A stretch of 64,000 nt of DNA from Clostridia bacterium (GTDB lineage Bacteria > Bacillota > Clostridia > Oscillospirales > Acutalibacteraceae). The position numbers and the translations under genes are program-made. Within the stretch, counting starts at the first letter, position 1. Each line of letters opens with the position of its first letter. The stretch is taken from positions 1-64,000 of the forward strand of contig JAFSPP010000014.1 in the NCBI GenBank assembly GCA_017451425.1, read 5' to 3'. The notes beneath the pieces were generated by a model. The model made no database searches, was not told the origin of the DNA, and saw only the letters and a program-made list of their open reading frames with translations. This document shows, piece by piece, positions 25,294 to 34,267 of the stretch.

Positions 25294-26481
25294 TCATTTT
25301 TTCGTGAATCTGTAAAACTCATTCGGTGTGAATGTCACCTCCGACAGGAAGCTCTCACCGTCGAGGTCAGTCAGATATCCGAACAGATCCTCGATCGTTT
25401 TTCCTATGTCTGCGTATGTTTTGCGTGTCCCGAGATTTGCTGCGGGACCCCCTCTCGTATACCAGAGGAGAGGAATATATTCGCGTGTATGGTCGGTGTG
25501 AGCCGTAAATGACGGGTCACAGCCGTGGTCGGCGGTAATGATTAAGACATCGTCCTCGCGGAGTTTCGTCAGGAACTTCGAAAGCCAGGCATCAAACTCC
25601 GAGATTGCCGCGGCATAGCCGTCAATATCCCTCCTGTGGCCATAGAGCATATCAAAGTCCACGAGGTTGGCAAAGCAGAGACCGTCAAAGTCACGCTCGG
25701 CCACCGAGTCCAGGACCTCCATGCCGTTGGCATTACCCGTTGTAGGATTGCTCTCTGTCACGCCGGAACCCGCGAATATGTCGCTTATTTTTCCTATCGA
25801 GATTACGTCCTTGCCGTAGTACTTAAGGACATTGAGCAGCGTGCCCGGAGGCGTCAGTGAAAAGTCATGGCGGCGAGGGGTGCGTGTATAGTTCCCCGAG
25901 GTGCCGGTAAACGGCCTCGCTATGACCCTGCCGACGGGCACTATCTCCCTCGCGATTTTGCAGTACTCATAGAGCTGCTCGACGGGGACAACGTCCTCGT
26001 GGGCAGCGATCTGGAATACGGAATCTGCGGATGTGTAGACGATGAGTTTTCCCGTAGCTACGTGCTCCTCGCCGTAGTCGCGGATGACGTCCGTGCCTGA
26101 GTAAGGCTTGTTTACAAGCCATCCCCTGCCCGTGCGCTTTTCAAACTCATCCATTATCACAGGCGGGAATCCGTCAGGATAGGTCGGCAGAGGCTCGGGA
26201 CTTATGTGTCCGCAGATCTCCCAGTGACCTATGGTCGTATCCTTGCCCTGTGAAGCCTCGGCACATCTGCCGAAAGATGCCATGGGGCTTGAGAACGAAG
26301 GCAGAAAATCCACGCCTTCAATGTTGAAGAGTCCGAGCTTTTCCAGGGTCGGCGCGGAGAACTTATCCGAGCCGGAAACCGCTTTTATTGTATTCGCTCC
26401 GATATCACCGAAAGCCCCGGCATCGGGCAGTTCGCCCACACCGAAGCTGTCGAGTACTATCATGAATACACGCTTTGACAT
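25294..26481 (-). CDS. deoB: Phosphopentomutase
   Basis: 395 residues, typical length. Converts (deoxy)ribose 1-phosphate to 5-phosphate. VFMIVLDSFGVGELPDA holds the metal Asp and is the DeoB N-terminus; KDTTIGHWEICG includes the phosphorylated Thr; ITADHGCDPSF and TDHTREYIP are the remaining alkaline-phosphatase-fold metal ligands. Its start overlaps the deoD stop by one base (TGATG). It links the nucleoside phosphorylases to deoC. Confidence 0.96.
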   Translation of the reverse strand: MSKRVFMIVLDSFGVGELPDAGAFGDIGANTIKAVSGSDKFSAPTLEKLGLFNIEGVDFLPSFSSPMASFGRCAEASQGKDTTIGHWEICGHISPEPLPTYPDGFPPVIMDEFEKRTGRGWLVNKPYSGTDVIRDYGEEHVATGKLIVYTSADSVFQIAAHEDVVPVEQLYEYCKIAREIVPVGRVIARPFTGTSGNYTRTPRRHDFSLTPPGTLLNVLKYYGKDVISIGKISDIFAGSGVTESNPTTGNANGMEVLDSVAERDFDGLCFANLVDFDMLYGHRRDIDGYAAAISEFDAWLSKFLTKLREDDVLIITADHGCDPSFTAHTDHTREYIPLLWYTRGGPAANLGTRKTYADIGKTIEDLFGYLTDLDGESFLSEVTFTPNEFYRFTKK

Positions 26482-27209
26482 CAGTCTGCCTCCCTGTCGA
26501 GTTCAACAGCAGTACCCAGGGCAATCTCCATCATCTGCGTGAAAGAGGTCTGCCTGGCCTCAGCGTCCAGGAACTGATTCTTAAGCGGACAGTCCGAGAT
26601 TGTGCAGATGGCGAGCGCGTTCTTTCCTGCTCTTGCGGCCTCCATATAAAGGGCTGCCGCCTCCATCTCAGTCGCAAGGACATTGTGCATCTTCTGCCAG
26701 GCCGAGAGGTCATGGGTATCGTCATAGAAGGTGTCAGATGAATAGATTGATCCCACCTTCATTTCAATGCCGAGATCGGCAGCCACATCGACTGCCGTCT
26801 TCAGCAGTTTAAAGCTCGCCGTCGGCGCATATCTGCCGGGCAGACTGTACTGCGCTTCGAAATTTGAATTCGTGCACGCCGACATGGCGGCAACGACATC
26901 GCGCAGTTCTATGTCGTCGGCTATGCCGCCGGCGGTGCCTATGCGGATTATGTTATCAACATCATAGAAGTTGAACAGTTCGTGTGAATAGATTGCCATG
27001 GAAGGCATACCCATGCCTGAGGCCATGACAGAGACGCGGGTGCCCTTGTAGAATCCCATATATCCCTGAATGCCGCGCACGTTGTTCACGAGTTTCGCGT
27101 CAGTCAGGAAGTTCTCCGCGATAAATTTCGCGCGCAGCGGGTCGCCGGGCATGAGCACGGTCTTTGCGAAATCCGCAGGTGAAGCTGTGTTATGAGGTGT
27201 AGGTGTCAT
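26481..27209 (-). CDS. deoD: Purine nucleoside phosphorylase, DeoD type
   Basis: 242 residues. Hexameric PNP that cleaves purine (deoxy)nucleosides with phosphate. MPGDPLRAKFIAENFL, a conserved GMGMPSMAIYSHELF and the late TEMEAAALY and CTISDCPL motifs identify the DeoD group; the SDC segment holds the catalytic Asp. Its ATG overlaps the patatin gene's TAA. Confidence 0.95.
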   Translation of the reverse strand: MTPTPHNTASPADFAKTVLMPGDPLRAKFIAENFLTDAKLVNNVRGIQGYMGFYKGTRVSVMASGMGMPSMAIYSHELFNFYDVDNIIRIGTAGGIADDIELRDVVAAMSACTNSNFEAQYSLPGRYAPTASFKLLKTAVDVAADLGIEMKVGSIYSSDTFYDDTHDLSAWQKMHNVLATEMEAAALYMEAARAGKNALAICTISDCPLKNQFLDAEARQTSFTQMMEIALGTAVELDREAD

Positions 27210-28051
27210 TAAAACATCTCCTTTATTTCATTCATGCGCGCAGCCGCGACATCATAGCCGTGATGATAAAACGCGGCGAGTTTATCCGTATCGCTCTCCA
27301 TTGAGTCTATCATTTTATCGGCATCGGGCCTCAGTATTACGGCCTTTCCCTCTGCTTCGAGTTTTTCGCAGAAGGCTATCTCTGCGTTATACATCTCAGA
27401 CCTTCTCCTGAGCGCTTCGGCCAGTTTGGGATACTTACCGTTCATCGCCTTCGCGCCCATCTCCATCTTCGGGTCAAAGTCCTTCTTTCTGTAACCGAGA
27501 GGTCTGGTCAGCACAATCAGCAATTTGTCGCATCCGTCCTTTACGGCCTTCTCCGCGGGAATCGAGTCGGCAATGCCTCCGTCATAGTACGGCACGCCGT
27601 CAATCTCAATTGCCGGGAAAAACAGAGGCTGTGCGCAGGTCGCCTTGAGCATTGTGGCCTTCTCATCCAGCTTCATTCCGTCCAGATACTCGGCCTCACC
27701 CGTCAGGGCGTTTGTGACACCCACGACAACCTTATCTCCGCTGTTTCTGTAAGTTTCAAAATCAAACGGCACAAGTTTCATCGGAACTTCCTCATAGAGG
27801 AATTTCAGACCGAAGAGACTCTTCTCCTTCGGATAGTTCAAAAGACCGAAATACCTTCTGTCGTTTCTGTAAGTTGTCGTTATCTTATAATTTCTTCCGT
27901 TCTGTCTCGAAACATATGACACACCGTCGGTGATACCGGCGGAAACGCCTATGACATACGGAAAATGAATGTCATTATCCAGCAGGGCATCCATGACGCC
28001 GCTTGAGAACATGGGGCGCATGCTGCCGCCTTCAAGTACGAGTCCCTGCAT
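27209..28051 (-). CDS. Patatin-like phospholipase family protein
   Basis: 280 residues. Serine hydrolase with the patatin dyad: oxyanion loop LEGGSMRPMFSSG, nucleophile GVSAG near residue 38, and DGGIADSIP with the catalytic Asp near residue 157. The length and N-terminal GLVLEGGSMR match the bacterial YjjU-like group. No signal peptide. It is embedded in the nucleoside operon, translationally coupled on both sides (one-base overlaps with deoC and deoD). Why an acyl hydrolase belongs there is not obvious. Confidence 0.88.
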   Translation of the reverse strand: MQGLVLEGGSMRPMFSSGVMDALLDNDIHFPYVIGVSAGITDGVSYVSRQNGRNYKITTTYRNDRRYFGLLNYPKEKSLFGLKFLYEEVPMKLVPFDFETYRNSGDKVVVGVTNALTGEAEYLDGMKLDEKATMLKATCAQPLFFPAIEIDGVPYYDGGIADSIPAEKAVKDGCDKLLIVLTRPLGYRKKDFDPKMEMGAKAMNGKYPKLAEALRRRSEMYNAEIAFCEKLEAEGKAVILRPDADKMIDSMESDTDKLAAFYHHGYDVAAARMNEIKEMF

Positions 28052-28719
28052 TACAAAAGTCCCTCCGACTTAACTATCTTCACAATTCTGCTCGTGCCGA
28101 GCCTGTCAGCACCGAGAGCCAGGAATTTCTCGGCATCCTCTATTGAGGAGATACCTCCTGCGGCCTTGATCCTGGTGCTGCTCTTCATCTCATCGAGAGT
28201 TTTCTTAAACAGTTCAACATCATGGAATGTCGCGCCGGCCTTCGAGAAACCCGTCGAGGTCTTGATGAATTCGGCATTTGACTCGCTGACAATCCTCGTG
28301 ATCTTCACAATCTCCTCGTCAGTCAGCTCGCAGGTCTCCACTATGACCTTCAGCACCTTGCCGCAGCAATGGGCTTTGACTTCATTTATCTCGGCCAGGA
28401 TCTCATCATACTTTCCGTCTTTCAGCCAGCCGAGATTAATAACCATATCTATTTCATCGGCACCGTCGAGCACTGCCGAACGGGCCTCGTCACACTTGAC
28501 GAACGTCGTGTTATAGCCGTTCGGGAAGCCGATGACGGTGCAGACAGGCACCCTGTGGTGCAGGTAGTCCGCGCACTGCTTAACATATGACGGCGGCACG
28601 CAGACAGACGCCGTCTTATACAGAACCGCATCGTCGCAGAGGGCCTTTATCTCCTCCCACGTCGCCGTCGGGCTGAGCAATGTATGGTCGACCTTCGCCA
28701 GAATATCCCTAATTTCCAT
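28051..28719 (-). CDS. deoC: Deoxyribose-phosphate aldolase
   Basis: 222 residues from ATG 28719, with AGAAGGTG six bases upstream; a GTG nine bases earlier is a weaker choice. Cleaves deoxyribose 5-phosphate to acetaldehyde and glyceraldehyde 3-phosphate. KVDHTLLSP is the N-terminus; LKVIVETCEL and FIKTSTGFSKAGAT contain the Schiff-base lysine and active-site residues; AAGGISSIEDAEKFLALGADRLGTS closes the barrel. It feeds nucleoside carbon into glycolysis. Confidence 0.95.
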   Translation of the reverse strand: MEIRDILAKVDHTLLSPTATWEEIKALCDDAVLYKTASVCVPPSYVKQCADYLHHRVPVCTVIGFPNGYNTTFVKCDEARSAVLDGADEIDMVINLGWLKDGKYDEILAEINEVKAHCCGKVLKVIVETCELTDEEIVKITRIVSESNAEFIKTSTGFSKAGATFHDVELFKKTLDEMKSSTRIKAAGGISSIEDAEKFLALGADRLGTSRIVKIVKSEGLL

Positions 28720-28853
28720 AAGTTTCACCTTCTAAAATTGCAAGGGAGGGTGAGGTGTTTGCCGACGGAAACCACCGTATTATTTGCGACCTACACTTAA
28801 AAGTCTACAAATCTCTGCAAATACTCGAGGTGTGTTTCCCGGCGGTAAATGCC
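28720..28853. other. 134-base gap between pdp and deoC, no feature found
   Basis: This is the only sizeable gap within the nucleoside operon. I see no ORF, no convincing hairpin with a T-tract and no good promoter. Confidence 0.4.
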
Positions 28854-30158
28854 TCAGCGTCCCAGAACTTTATATATCAGAGTTTCCTCAGCTGGTTGAG
28901 TATCCGAGAACTCAATGGCATTGAGAATCATCTGCTCAGCCTGAGGAATCTTGTCTTCCATGTCAGTACAGAGCACTGCTATGACATCGCCCTCCGTGAG
29001 CTTATCTCCGGTCTTTTTAAGCAGCGAGATGCCGGCCTTGTAGTCAATGGGGTCACCCTTCTTCTCGCGGCCGGCGCCGAGCACGACGGAGGCTATGCCT
29101 ACCTGTTCGGCATTCATGTGCGAGATAAAGCCGCCGCGGGGACTTTTCACCTCATGGGAATACTGCGGGGCCGGGAAGAGCGACGGGTCGTCAAGGACGG
29201 CCGTGTCGCCGCCCTGGGCAGAGACCATGGCCTTCAGTTTCTCAAAGGCGCTGCCGTCCTCAAGGACTTCAAGAACCTTGGGCCTTGCCTCGTCGGCAGC
29301 GCAGTCAAAGCAGGATGCGTACATGAGGCTCGCGATTTCGACGCAGACCTCGCGAAGGTCGGCGGGACCGCCGCCTTTCAGCACGTCAACAGCCTCTTTG
29401 ACTTCGAGTATATTGCCTATATTTACGCCTAACGGCGTGTCCATATTCGTGATTACGGCAGTCATTTTCCTGCCGGCCATGGTGCCGATTTCCACCATGG
29501 CTTTTGCGAGCTCTTCCGCGGCAGCCGGAGTCTTCATAAAGGCTCCGGAACCGCAGGTTACGTCGAGCACTATGTGCCGGCTGCCGCCCGCGAGCTTCTT
29601 TGAGATTATTGATGAAGCGATGAGAGGTACGGATTCCACGGTTGCGGTGACATCACGGAGGGCATAGAGTTTCTTGTCTGCGGGCGTCAGATTGCCTGAC
29701 TGCCCTATTACCGAGATGCCTATGTCCTTTACCTGACCGAAGAACTCATCGGATGAGAGTTCGACTTTAAAGCCCGGTATGGACTCGAGTTTGTCGACCG
29801 TTCCTCCGGTGTGGCCGAGGCCTCTGCCGCTCATCTTCGCTACCGTGCAGCCCAGTGCGGCTGCGACAGGCGCCACGACGAGGGTTACCTTGTCGCCCAC
29901 ACCTCCCGTGGAATGTTTGTCGACGGTTTTGTCGCCTAAAACGGTGAGGTCAAGCATGTCACCGCTCTTCGCCATTGCGAGTGTGAGGTCAGTCGTCTCT
30001 CTCGGTGTCATATCGGAGAAGAACACCGCCATACAGAGGGCGGATGCCTGATAATCCGGGATCGAGCCGTCGACATAACCGGAAATAAAGAAGTTTATCT
30101 CCTCAGTCGTCAGTTCATTGCCGTCCCTTTTCTTTTTTATGATGTCGTACATTCTCAT
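28854..30158 (-). CDS. pdp: Pyrimidine-nucleoside (thymidine) phosphorylase
   Basis: 434 residues from ATG 30158 (GAGGTG upstream); the longer in-frame start adds untypical hydrophobic residues. Splits thymidine, deoxyuridine or uridine with phosphate. The signature SGRGLGHTGGTVDKLESIPG is present, with DKHSTGGVGDKVTLVVAP for phosphate and KKLAGGSRHIVLDVTCGSGA for base binding. Family length about 433. First gene of the operon that continues to deoC, patatin, deoD, deoB and cdd. A -10-like TATAAT (30181-30186) lies upstream without a clear -35. Confidence 0.95.
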   Translation of the reverse strand: MRMYDIIKKKRDGNELTTEEINFFISGYVDGSIPDYQASALCMAVFFSDMTPRETTDLTLAMAKSGDMLDLTVLGDKTVDKHSTGGVGDKVTLVVAPVAAALGCTVAKMSGRGLGHTGGTVDKLESIPGFKVELSSDEFFGQVKDIGISVIGQSGNLTPADKKLYALRDVTATVESVPLIASSIISKKLAGGSRHIVLDVTCGSGAFMKTPAAAEELAKAMVEIGTMAGRKMTAVITNMDTPLGVNIGNILEVKEAVDVLKGGGPADLREVCVEIASLMYASCFDCAADEARPKVLEVLEDGSAFEKLKAMVSAQGGDTAVLDDPSLFPAPQYSHEVKSPRGGFISHMNAEQVGIASVVLGAGREKKGDPIDYKAGISLLKKTGDKLTEGDVIAVLCTDMEDKIPQAEQMILNAIEFSDTQPAEETLIYKVLGR

Positions 30159-30190
30159 GGGCCACACCTCTTTAATGAATATTATACTAT

Positions 30191-30240
30191 AAAAAGAGAA
30201 GAAGAGCCACACCGAGTTGGTGTGACTCTTCCCCTCTTTT
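30191..30240 (-). terminator. Terminator after putP
   Basis: Long stepped hairpin around CACACC / GGTGTG with flanking AAGAG/CTCTT and AAAAGAG/CTCTTTT pairs; T-rich tail (TCTCTTTTTAT) on the minus strand. Confidence 0.7.
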
Positions 30241-30259
30241 AATGGGATTTTAACAATGA

Positions 30260-31762
30260 TTACTCATCGTTGGATACATCTGTGGCTTTGTCGAATATGG
30301 CTTCGACTTCCTGTGACGGAGCCTTTGTGAGAAGCGTTACAACTACTGCAACGATTGTTGCGGCAATGACGCCGGGAACGATTTCATAGACGCCTGTCTT
30401 TGCAGTAAGAGTGTACAGCCAGACAATATCTACTGCGGCGCCGATTACAATACCCGCAACAGCGCCAGGATAGTTGAAGCGCTTCCAGAAGAGTGAAAGC
30501 AGAACAACGGGTCCGAAAGAAGCACCGAAGATACCCCAGGCATTGTCAACCATTTCCATGATTGCCTGAGCCCCCTGGCCCTTCGCGTTGGCAATAAAGA
30601 AGGCAACTACGGTTACGAGAAGAACGACCAGTCGTCCCACCCATAAAACCTCTTTTTCAGAGGCCTGCTTTCTGAGAATGGGCTTGTAGATATCGCTTGT
30701 GAAAGCGGAACTTGCGACGAGGAGCTGAGAGTCGGCAGTTGACATTGAAGCCGCGATAATGGCCGCAAGAAGAATACCTGCGATGAATGACGGGAAGTAT
30801 TCACGTGCGAATACTATGAATATGGTCTTCTGGAGACCGGCCTCAAGAAGCTCGGCACCGAAAATCATACGTCCGTAGTATGCGACGAGTATTGCGCAGA
30901 GAAGTGTGATTACAACCCATACGCTGCCGACAACGGCGGATTTTTTAAGCATGGAAGGCTTTTCAACAGCCATGAAGCGAACAAGGATATGCGGCATTCC
31001 GAAGTAGCCGAGACCCCAGCCGAAGCCGGTTACGATATCCTGCCATGAAGCACTGAAGAGATTGCCGGTGAATGCCGGATACTCACCCACTGCCTGTACA
31101 TTTGCGGCGATAACCGCGGGATCTACGTTCTTTATGTGAATAGCGGCGAAGATAGGCACGAGGAGAAGCGCCACGAACATAAGCGTTCCCTGGAGGAAGT
31201 CAGTTGATGAAACCGCCTTGAAGCCGCCGAGGAATGTATATGTGAGAATGATTGCCGCAAAGATAATCATTGCGGTCTTTGTGGAGAGACTCGGGATGAG
31301 AGTCGTGAACACCGTGGAACCGGCAACAAATGCGGACGCAACATAGAGCGTAAATGCTATAAGGAAGATTACGGCGCAGACTATTGCGAGCGCAGGTGAC
31401 TTCGAAGCGAATCTGTTGGTCAGATACTGAGGAAGTGTTATGGAGTCACCGGAGGCCTTTGAGAACCTTCTGAGCCTCTGAGAGCAGAGGAACCAGTTTG
31501 CGATTGTACCGCATGCGAGACCGATACCGATCCACGCCTGTCCCATACCGAAAGCAAGCATTGAACCCGGGAGACCCATGAGAAGCCATGCGCTCATGTC
31601 GGATGCCTGCGCAGAGAGAGCGGTTACCCAGGGACCCATCTTACGGCCGCCGAGGAAGTACTCCTTCTGGTTTGCGTTTTTCATTGTCTGAAGGAAGAAG
31701 TAAATACCTACTCCCATCATGCATACAAAGTAGAGAATAAAAGCTAAAATTTCTCCGTTCAT
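30260..31762 (-). CDS. putP: Sodium/proline symporter (PutP type)
   Basis: 500 residues from ATG 31762, with GGGGG ten bases upstream; the longer frame starts lack this. Solute:sodium symporter family with about 13 membrane helices. The motif SAQASDMSAWLLMGLPGSML in the second helix is close to the PutP sodium/proline site, and GFGWGLGYFGMPHILVRFMA is the core loop typical of PutP. Imports proline with sodium for nutrition or osmotic balance; a related substrate is possible. Single-gene unit with promoter and terminator. Upstream stands a TetR regulator gene transcribed the same way. Confidence 0.9.
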   Translation of the reverse strand: MNGEILAFILYFVCMMGVGIYFFLQTMKNANQKEYFLGGRKMGPWVTALSAQASDMSAWLLMGLPGSMLAFGMGQAWIGIGLACGTIANWFLCSQRLRRFSKASGDSITLPQYLTNRFASKSPALAIVCAVIFLIAFTLYVASAFVAGSTVFTTLIPSLSTKTAMIIFAAIILTYTFLGGFKAVSSTDFLQGTLMFVALLLVPIFAAIHIKNVDPAVIAANVQAVGEYPAFTGNLFSASWQDIVTGFGWGLGYFGMPHILVRFMAVEKPSMLKKSAVVGSVWVVITLLCAILVAYYGRMIFGAELLEAGLQKTIFIVFAREYFPSFIAGILLAAIIAASMSTADSQLLVASSAFTSDIYKPILRKQASEKEVLWVGRLVVLLVTVVAFFIANAKGQGAQAIMEMVDNAWGIFGASFGPVVLLSLFWKRFNYPGAVAGIVIGAAVDIVWLYTLTAKTGVYEIVPGVIAATIVAVVVTLLTKAPSQEVEAIFDKATDVSNDE

Positions 31763-31790
31763 AGATAAAACCCCCTTTGGGAATGGAGAT

Positions 31791-31819
31791 ATTCTAACAT
31801 GACGAATACCTAAAATCAA
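31791..31819 (-). promoter_or_regulatory. Promoter of putP
   Basis: TTGATT (31814-31819), 17-base spacer, TAGAAT (31791-31796) on the minus strand. Upstream lie two copies of ATAGACTA (31833-31840, 31899-31906) and a near-palindrome CCAAA...TTTTGG (about 31845-31867), possible regulator sites. Confidence 0.6.
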
Positions 31820-31933
31820 TACAGAACAAAGTATAGACTATTTTCCAAACTAAATTCTATATTTTGGCAAAATTTTACTTTATTATAGGGATTTATGAAT
31901 AGACTAAAATGAGAAACACAACAAAAACAAAAA

Positions 31934-31963
31934 GTGGAATCTGCATCGCGATACAAATTCCAC
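31934..31963 (-). terminator. Terminator after the TetR gene
   Basis: Hairpin with outer stem GTGGAAT / ATTCCAC. The inner part pairs better in the minus-strand RNA through G-U pairs, and TTTTTGTTTTTGTT follows. Confidence 0.8.
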
Positions 31964-31970
31964 TCTTAAA

Positions 31971-32549
31971 TTATACCTTTATAAACGCGAGAAGCTGAGG
32001 CATGAGCTTTGCCGCATAGTCCTTCAGGGGATAATCCCCGTTGCAGATACACCAGTCATAGAGCAGGCCGCGCTCCAAAAGAGCATAGGTCTTCACTATG
32101 TCGTTTGTCGAGAGATCCGCTCTTATCTCCCCCGCCTTCTGACCGTCAGACACAACCTCACGGAGAAGTTTATAGTACATGCGGTTGTAGTCGAGAAGCT
32201 GCTTTTCGCCTTTGGTCACGAGCTGGGAGGAATAGAGTCTGCCGAGGAGGTCGAGTGAGACGGAGTCCTCTATCATTCCGAAGAGGGCGGAATTCATAAA
32301 GAGCAGCCTGTCAAAGGAGTTCTTTATTGTCCGGACCTCAGGGGATATCTCCTCGTACTTCTCGTCAAAGAGATATGAGAGGGATCCCATAAGTTCATCT
32401 TTTGACTTGAAGTAGTGATAGAAGGAGCCTTTGGAAGTCTTCGATTCGGCGATTATCTCGTCAACTGTCGTATCTTCGTAGCCCTGCTCATAGAAGAGTT
32501 TCCAGGCAGCGGCAACGATTTTGCTCTTTGTAGTATTTGACTTTTTCAT
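31971..32549 (-). CDS. TetR/AcrR family transcriptional regulator
   Basis: 192 residues. N-terminal helix-turn-helix is classical: ILE/VAAAWKLFYEQGYEDTTVDEI followed by SKTSKGSFYHYFKSKDEL. The ligand-binding C-terminal part (residues 60-192) is helical and shows no family I recognise. It follows the DUF4364 gene by six bases and so is transcribed with mreB, an uncommon place for a TetR gene. The target could be its own operon or putP next door; neither is shown. Confidence 0.92.
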   Translation of the reverse strand: MKKSNTTKSKIVAAAWKLFYEQGYEDTTVDEIIAESKTSKGSFYHYFKSKDELMGSLSYLFDEKYEEISPEVRTIKNSFDRLLFMNSALFGMIEDSVSLDLLGRLYSSQLVTKGEKQLLDYNRMYYKLLREVVSDGQKAGEIRADLSTNDIVKTYALLERGLLYDWCICNGDYPLKDYAAKLMPQLLAFIKV

Positions 32550-32555
32550 GGTCTG

Positions 32556-33122
32556 TTACTCTATCATGAGTCCGGCAAGAATGCTCGAATACACCTTTGC
32601 CGGATCCTCAAGGAAATTGTCCTTCACCTTTTCGGCGAGATCACGGTCGCCGGAGAAGATAGAGAGTTCCATAAGGGTGGACTCCCCTGCCTTCATGGTG
32701 AAAGTGACAGTATAGCCGTCCTGTGCGGGCTCAATCTTTACCTCGTTTTCCTTCGCGTTGCGTTCAAGGGTAATAAGATGTATGGCGGAGCGGATGGCAT
32801 TTTCACGCACCGTCTTGGGGAGGTCCTTCTCAACGAGAGATACGGCCTCCTTGCCGGACTCGGTCACGTGGAGATATTCCTTGTCATCGACAAGATCACC
32901 GGTCACGCTGCCGTTTGAGAGAAGATCTGAAACGGCATCCATGGCCTCGAAGTAATTGGCTATGCCGCGTTCCTGCATTATGCTGCCTATCTGCTCCCTT
33001 GTGAGACCGCCGTCTATGTTCTTGAGAAGATAGCAGACAAGGACCTTTATCTCATCCTTACTGCGAAGTCCGCCCGGGATTATGCCCTCATCGAGCGCGT
33101 CGAATTCAGTGTAATTCTCCAA
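32556..33122 (-). CDS. DUF4364 family protein
   Basis: 188 residues from TTG 33122, with AGGAGG nine bases upstream. Residues 25-100 look like a winged helix (EIKVLVCYLLKNIDGGLTREQIGSIM; YLHVTESGKEAVSLVEKDLP), and the C-terminal half is a beta-rich segment ending in EDPAKVYSSILAGLM. DUF4364 is widespread in Clostridia and uncharacterised; a role as a DNA-binding regulator is suggested by the fold. It starts two bases after the mreB stop, so the two are tightly coupled. Confidence 0.85.
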   Translation of the reverse strand: MENYTEFDALDEGIIPGGLRSKDEIKVLVCYLLKNIDGGLTREQIGSIMQERGIANYFEAMDAVSDLLSNGSVTGDLVDDKEYLHVTESGKEAVSLVEKDLPKTVRENAIRSAIHLITLERNAKENEVKIEPAQDGYTVTFTMKAGESTLMELSIFSGDRDLAEKVKDNFLEDPAKVYSSILAGLMIE

Positions 33123-33123
33123 A

Positions 33124-34176
33124 TCAGTAAACCTCCTTGTCCTCTTCTATTCCGCCGGTGATATCCTGTCTGGACTTGAACAGATAGCCGTTCTCCTCCA
33201 GGAAGAATTTATCGCCGAGCACCTTTTCTATGCCTTTTATAACACAGTTTAAGGGGTCGTCGGCAACCCTTGTGTTAATCTTCGTAAGCTTGCTTATCGC
33301 CTGGTCTATGCCGAAGAGCTGGGCCGTGCCGCCCGTCAGGATAATGCCCTCTTCTATGATATCGGCGACAAGTTCGGGCGGAGTGCGTTCAAAGACATCC
33401 CTTACAGCCTCAAGGATCATCTTGATGTGTTCCCTCATCGCGAGGTAGACCTCGTTGGAGGTTATCTCGAAGTCTAAAGGCATGCCGGTGAAGTAGTCTT
33501 TTCCGCGCGCGAAGGCAGCTGTCTCCTCGCGACGCAGGAAGGCACAGCCGACCTGTTTCTTTATCTCCTCCGCCGTCTGTTCGCCGATTATGATATCGCG
33601 CTCGCGGCGGCAGTAGCGGACAATGTCCTCATTGAGAGCGTTGCCGGCGACCTTCACACTGGAGGCCACGGCCATCGTGCCCATGGTGATTACGGCGATA
33701 TCCGTCGTACCTCCGCCGAGGTCGACAATCATGACGCCGCTCGGATGGTCTATGTCAATGCCCGCACCGATGGCCGCCGCCAGGGGTTCCTCCATGAGGC
33801 AGGCCCTACCTGCGCCGCTCGCGGTGATGACATCGAGGATTGTACGCTTTTCAAGGTTCGTCACAGAACCGGGCATACTGATTATGATATTCGGTTTGAA
33901 GATTCTGTTTCCGCAGATCTGTTTGATGTAGTAACGGAGCATGTGCTCGGTTACGGTGAAGTCGGATACCACTCCGTCCTTCATCGGACGGACAACGCTG
34001 ACCGAGTCGGGCTCCCTTCCCAGCATTTTAAGCGCGGGCCTTCCGATGGCCATAATCTTGCCCGTGGTCTTCCTGTAGGCGACTATGGAAGGTTCGGAGA
34101 CAACTACTCCCTTGCCCTCCACACAGGCAATCAGTGAAGTGGTACCGAGATCAATTCCGATATTGATTCCCAGCAT
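33124..34176 (-). CDS. mreB: MreB/Mbl family bacterial actin
   Basis: 350 residues. Actin-fold protein that organises lateral cell wall synthesis. IGIDLGTTSLIACVEGKGVVVSEPSIVA is the phosphate-1 motif; IVDLGGGTTDIAVI is phosphate-2; EEGIILTGGTAQL is the adenosine motif. It is not followed by mreC/mreD, which argues for an Mbl- or MreBH-like paralogue. GAGGTG precedes the ATG. The C-terminus has an unusual acidic tail (GGIEEDKEVY). Confidence 0.9.
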   Translation of the reverse strand: MLGINIGIDLGTTSLIACVEGKGVVVSEPSIVAYRKTTGKIMAIGRPALKMLGREPDSVSVVRPMKDGVVSDFTVTEHMLRYYIKQICGNRIFKPNIIISMPGSVTNLEKRTILDVITASGAGRACLMEEPLAAAIGAGIDIDHPSGVMIVDLGGGTTDIAVITMGTMAVASSVKVAGNALNEDIVRYCRRERDIIIGEQTAEEIKKQVGCAFLRREETAAFARGKDYFTGMPLDFEITSNEVYLAMREHIKMILEAVRDVFERTPPELVADIIEEGIILTGGTAQLFGIDQAISKLTKINTRVADDPLNCVIKGIEKVLGDKFFLEENGYLFKSRQDITGGIEEDKEVY

Positions 34177-34232
34177 TTTACACCTCTGAAGAAAACTAGA
34201 CTGAAGTCTGTACTTTCTTTCGCGTAAACTTC

Positions 34233-34238
34233 ATTATA
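34233..34238 (-). promoter_or_regulatory. -10 box upstream of mreB
   Basis: TATAAT on the minus strand, about 57 bases before the mreB start; the -35 (TTTATT) is weak. Confidence 0.4.
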
Positions 34239-34267
34239 CTATCATTCATTTATAAAATAAATACCTT

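Noticed and set aside
28720-28853. Small RNA or riboswitch between pdp and deoC
   Set aside because: No convincing stem or terminator; probably simple intergenic sequence.
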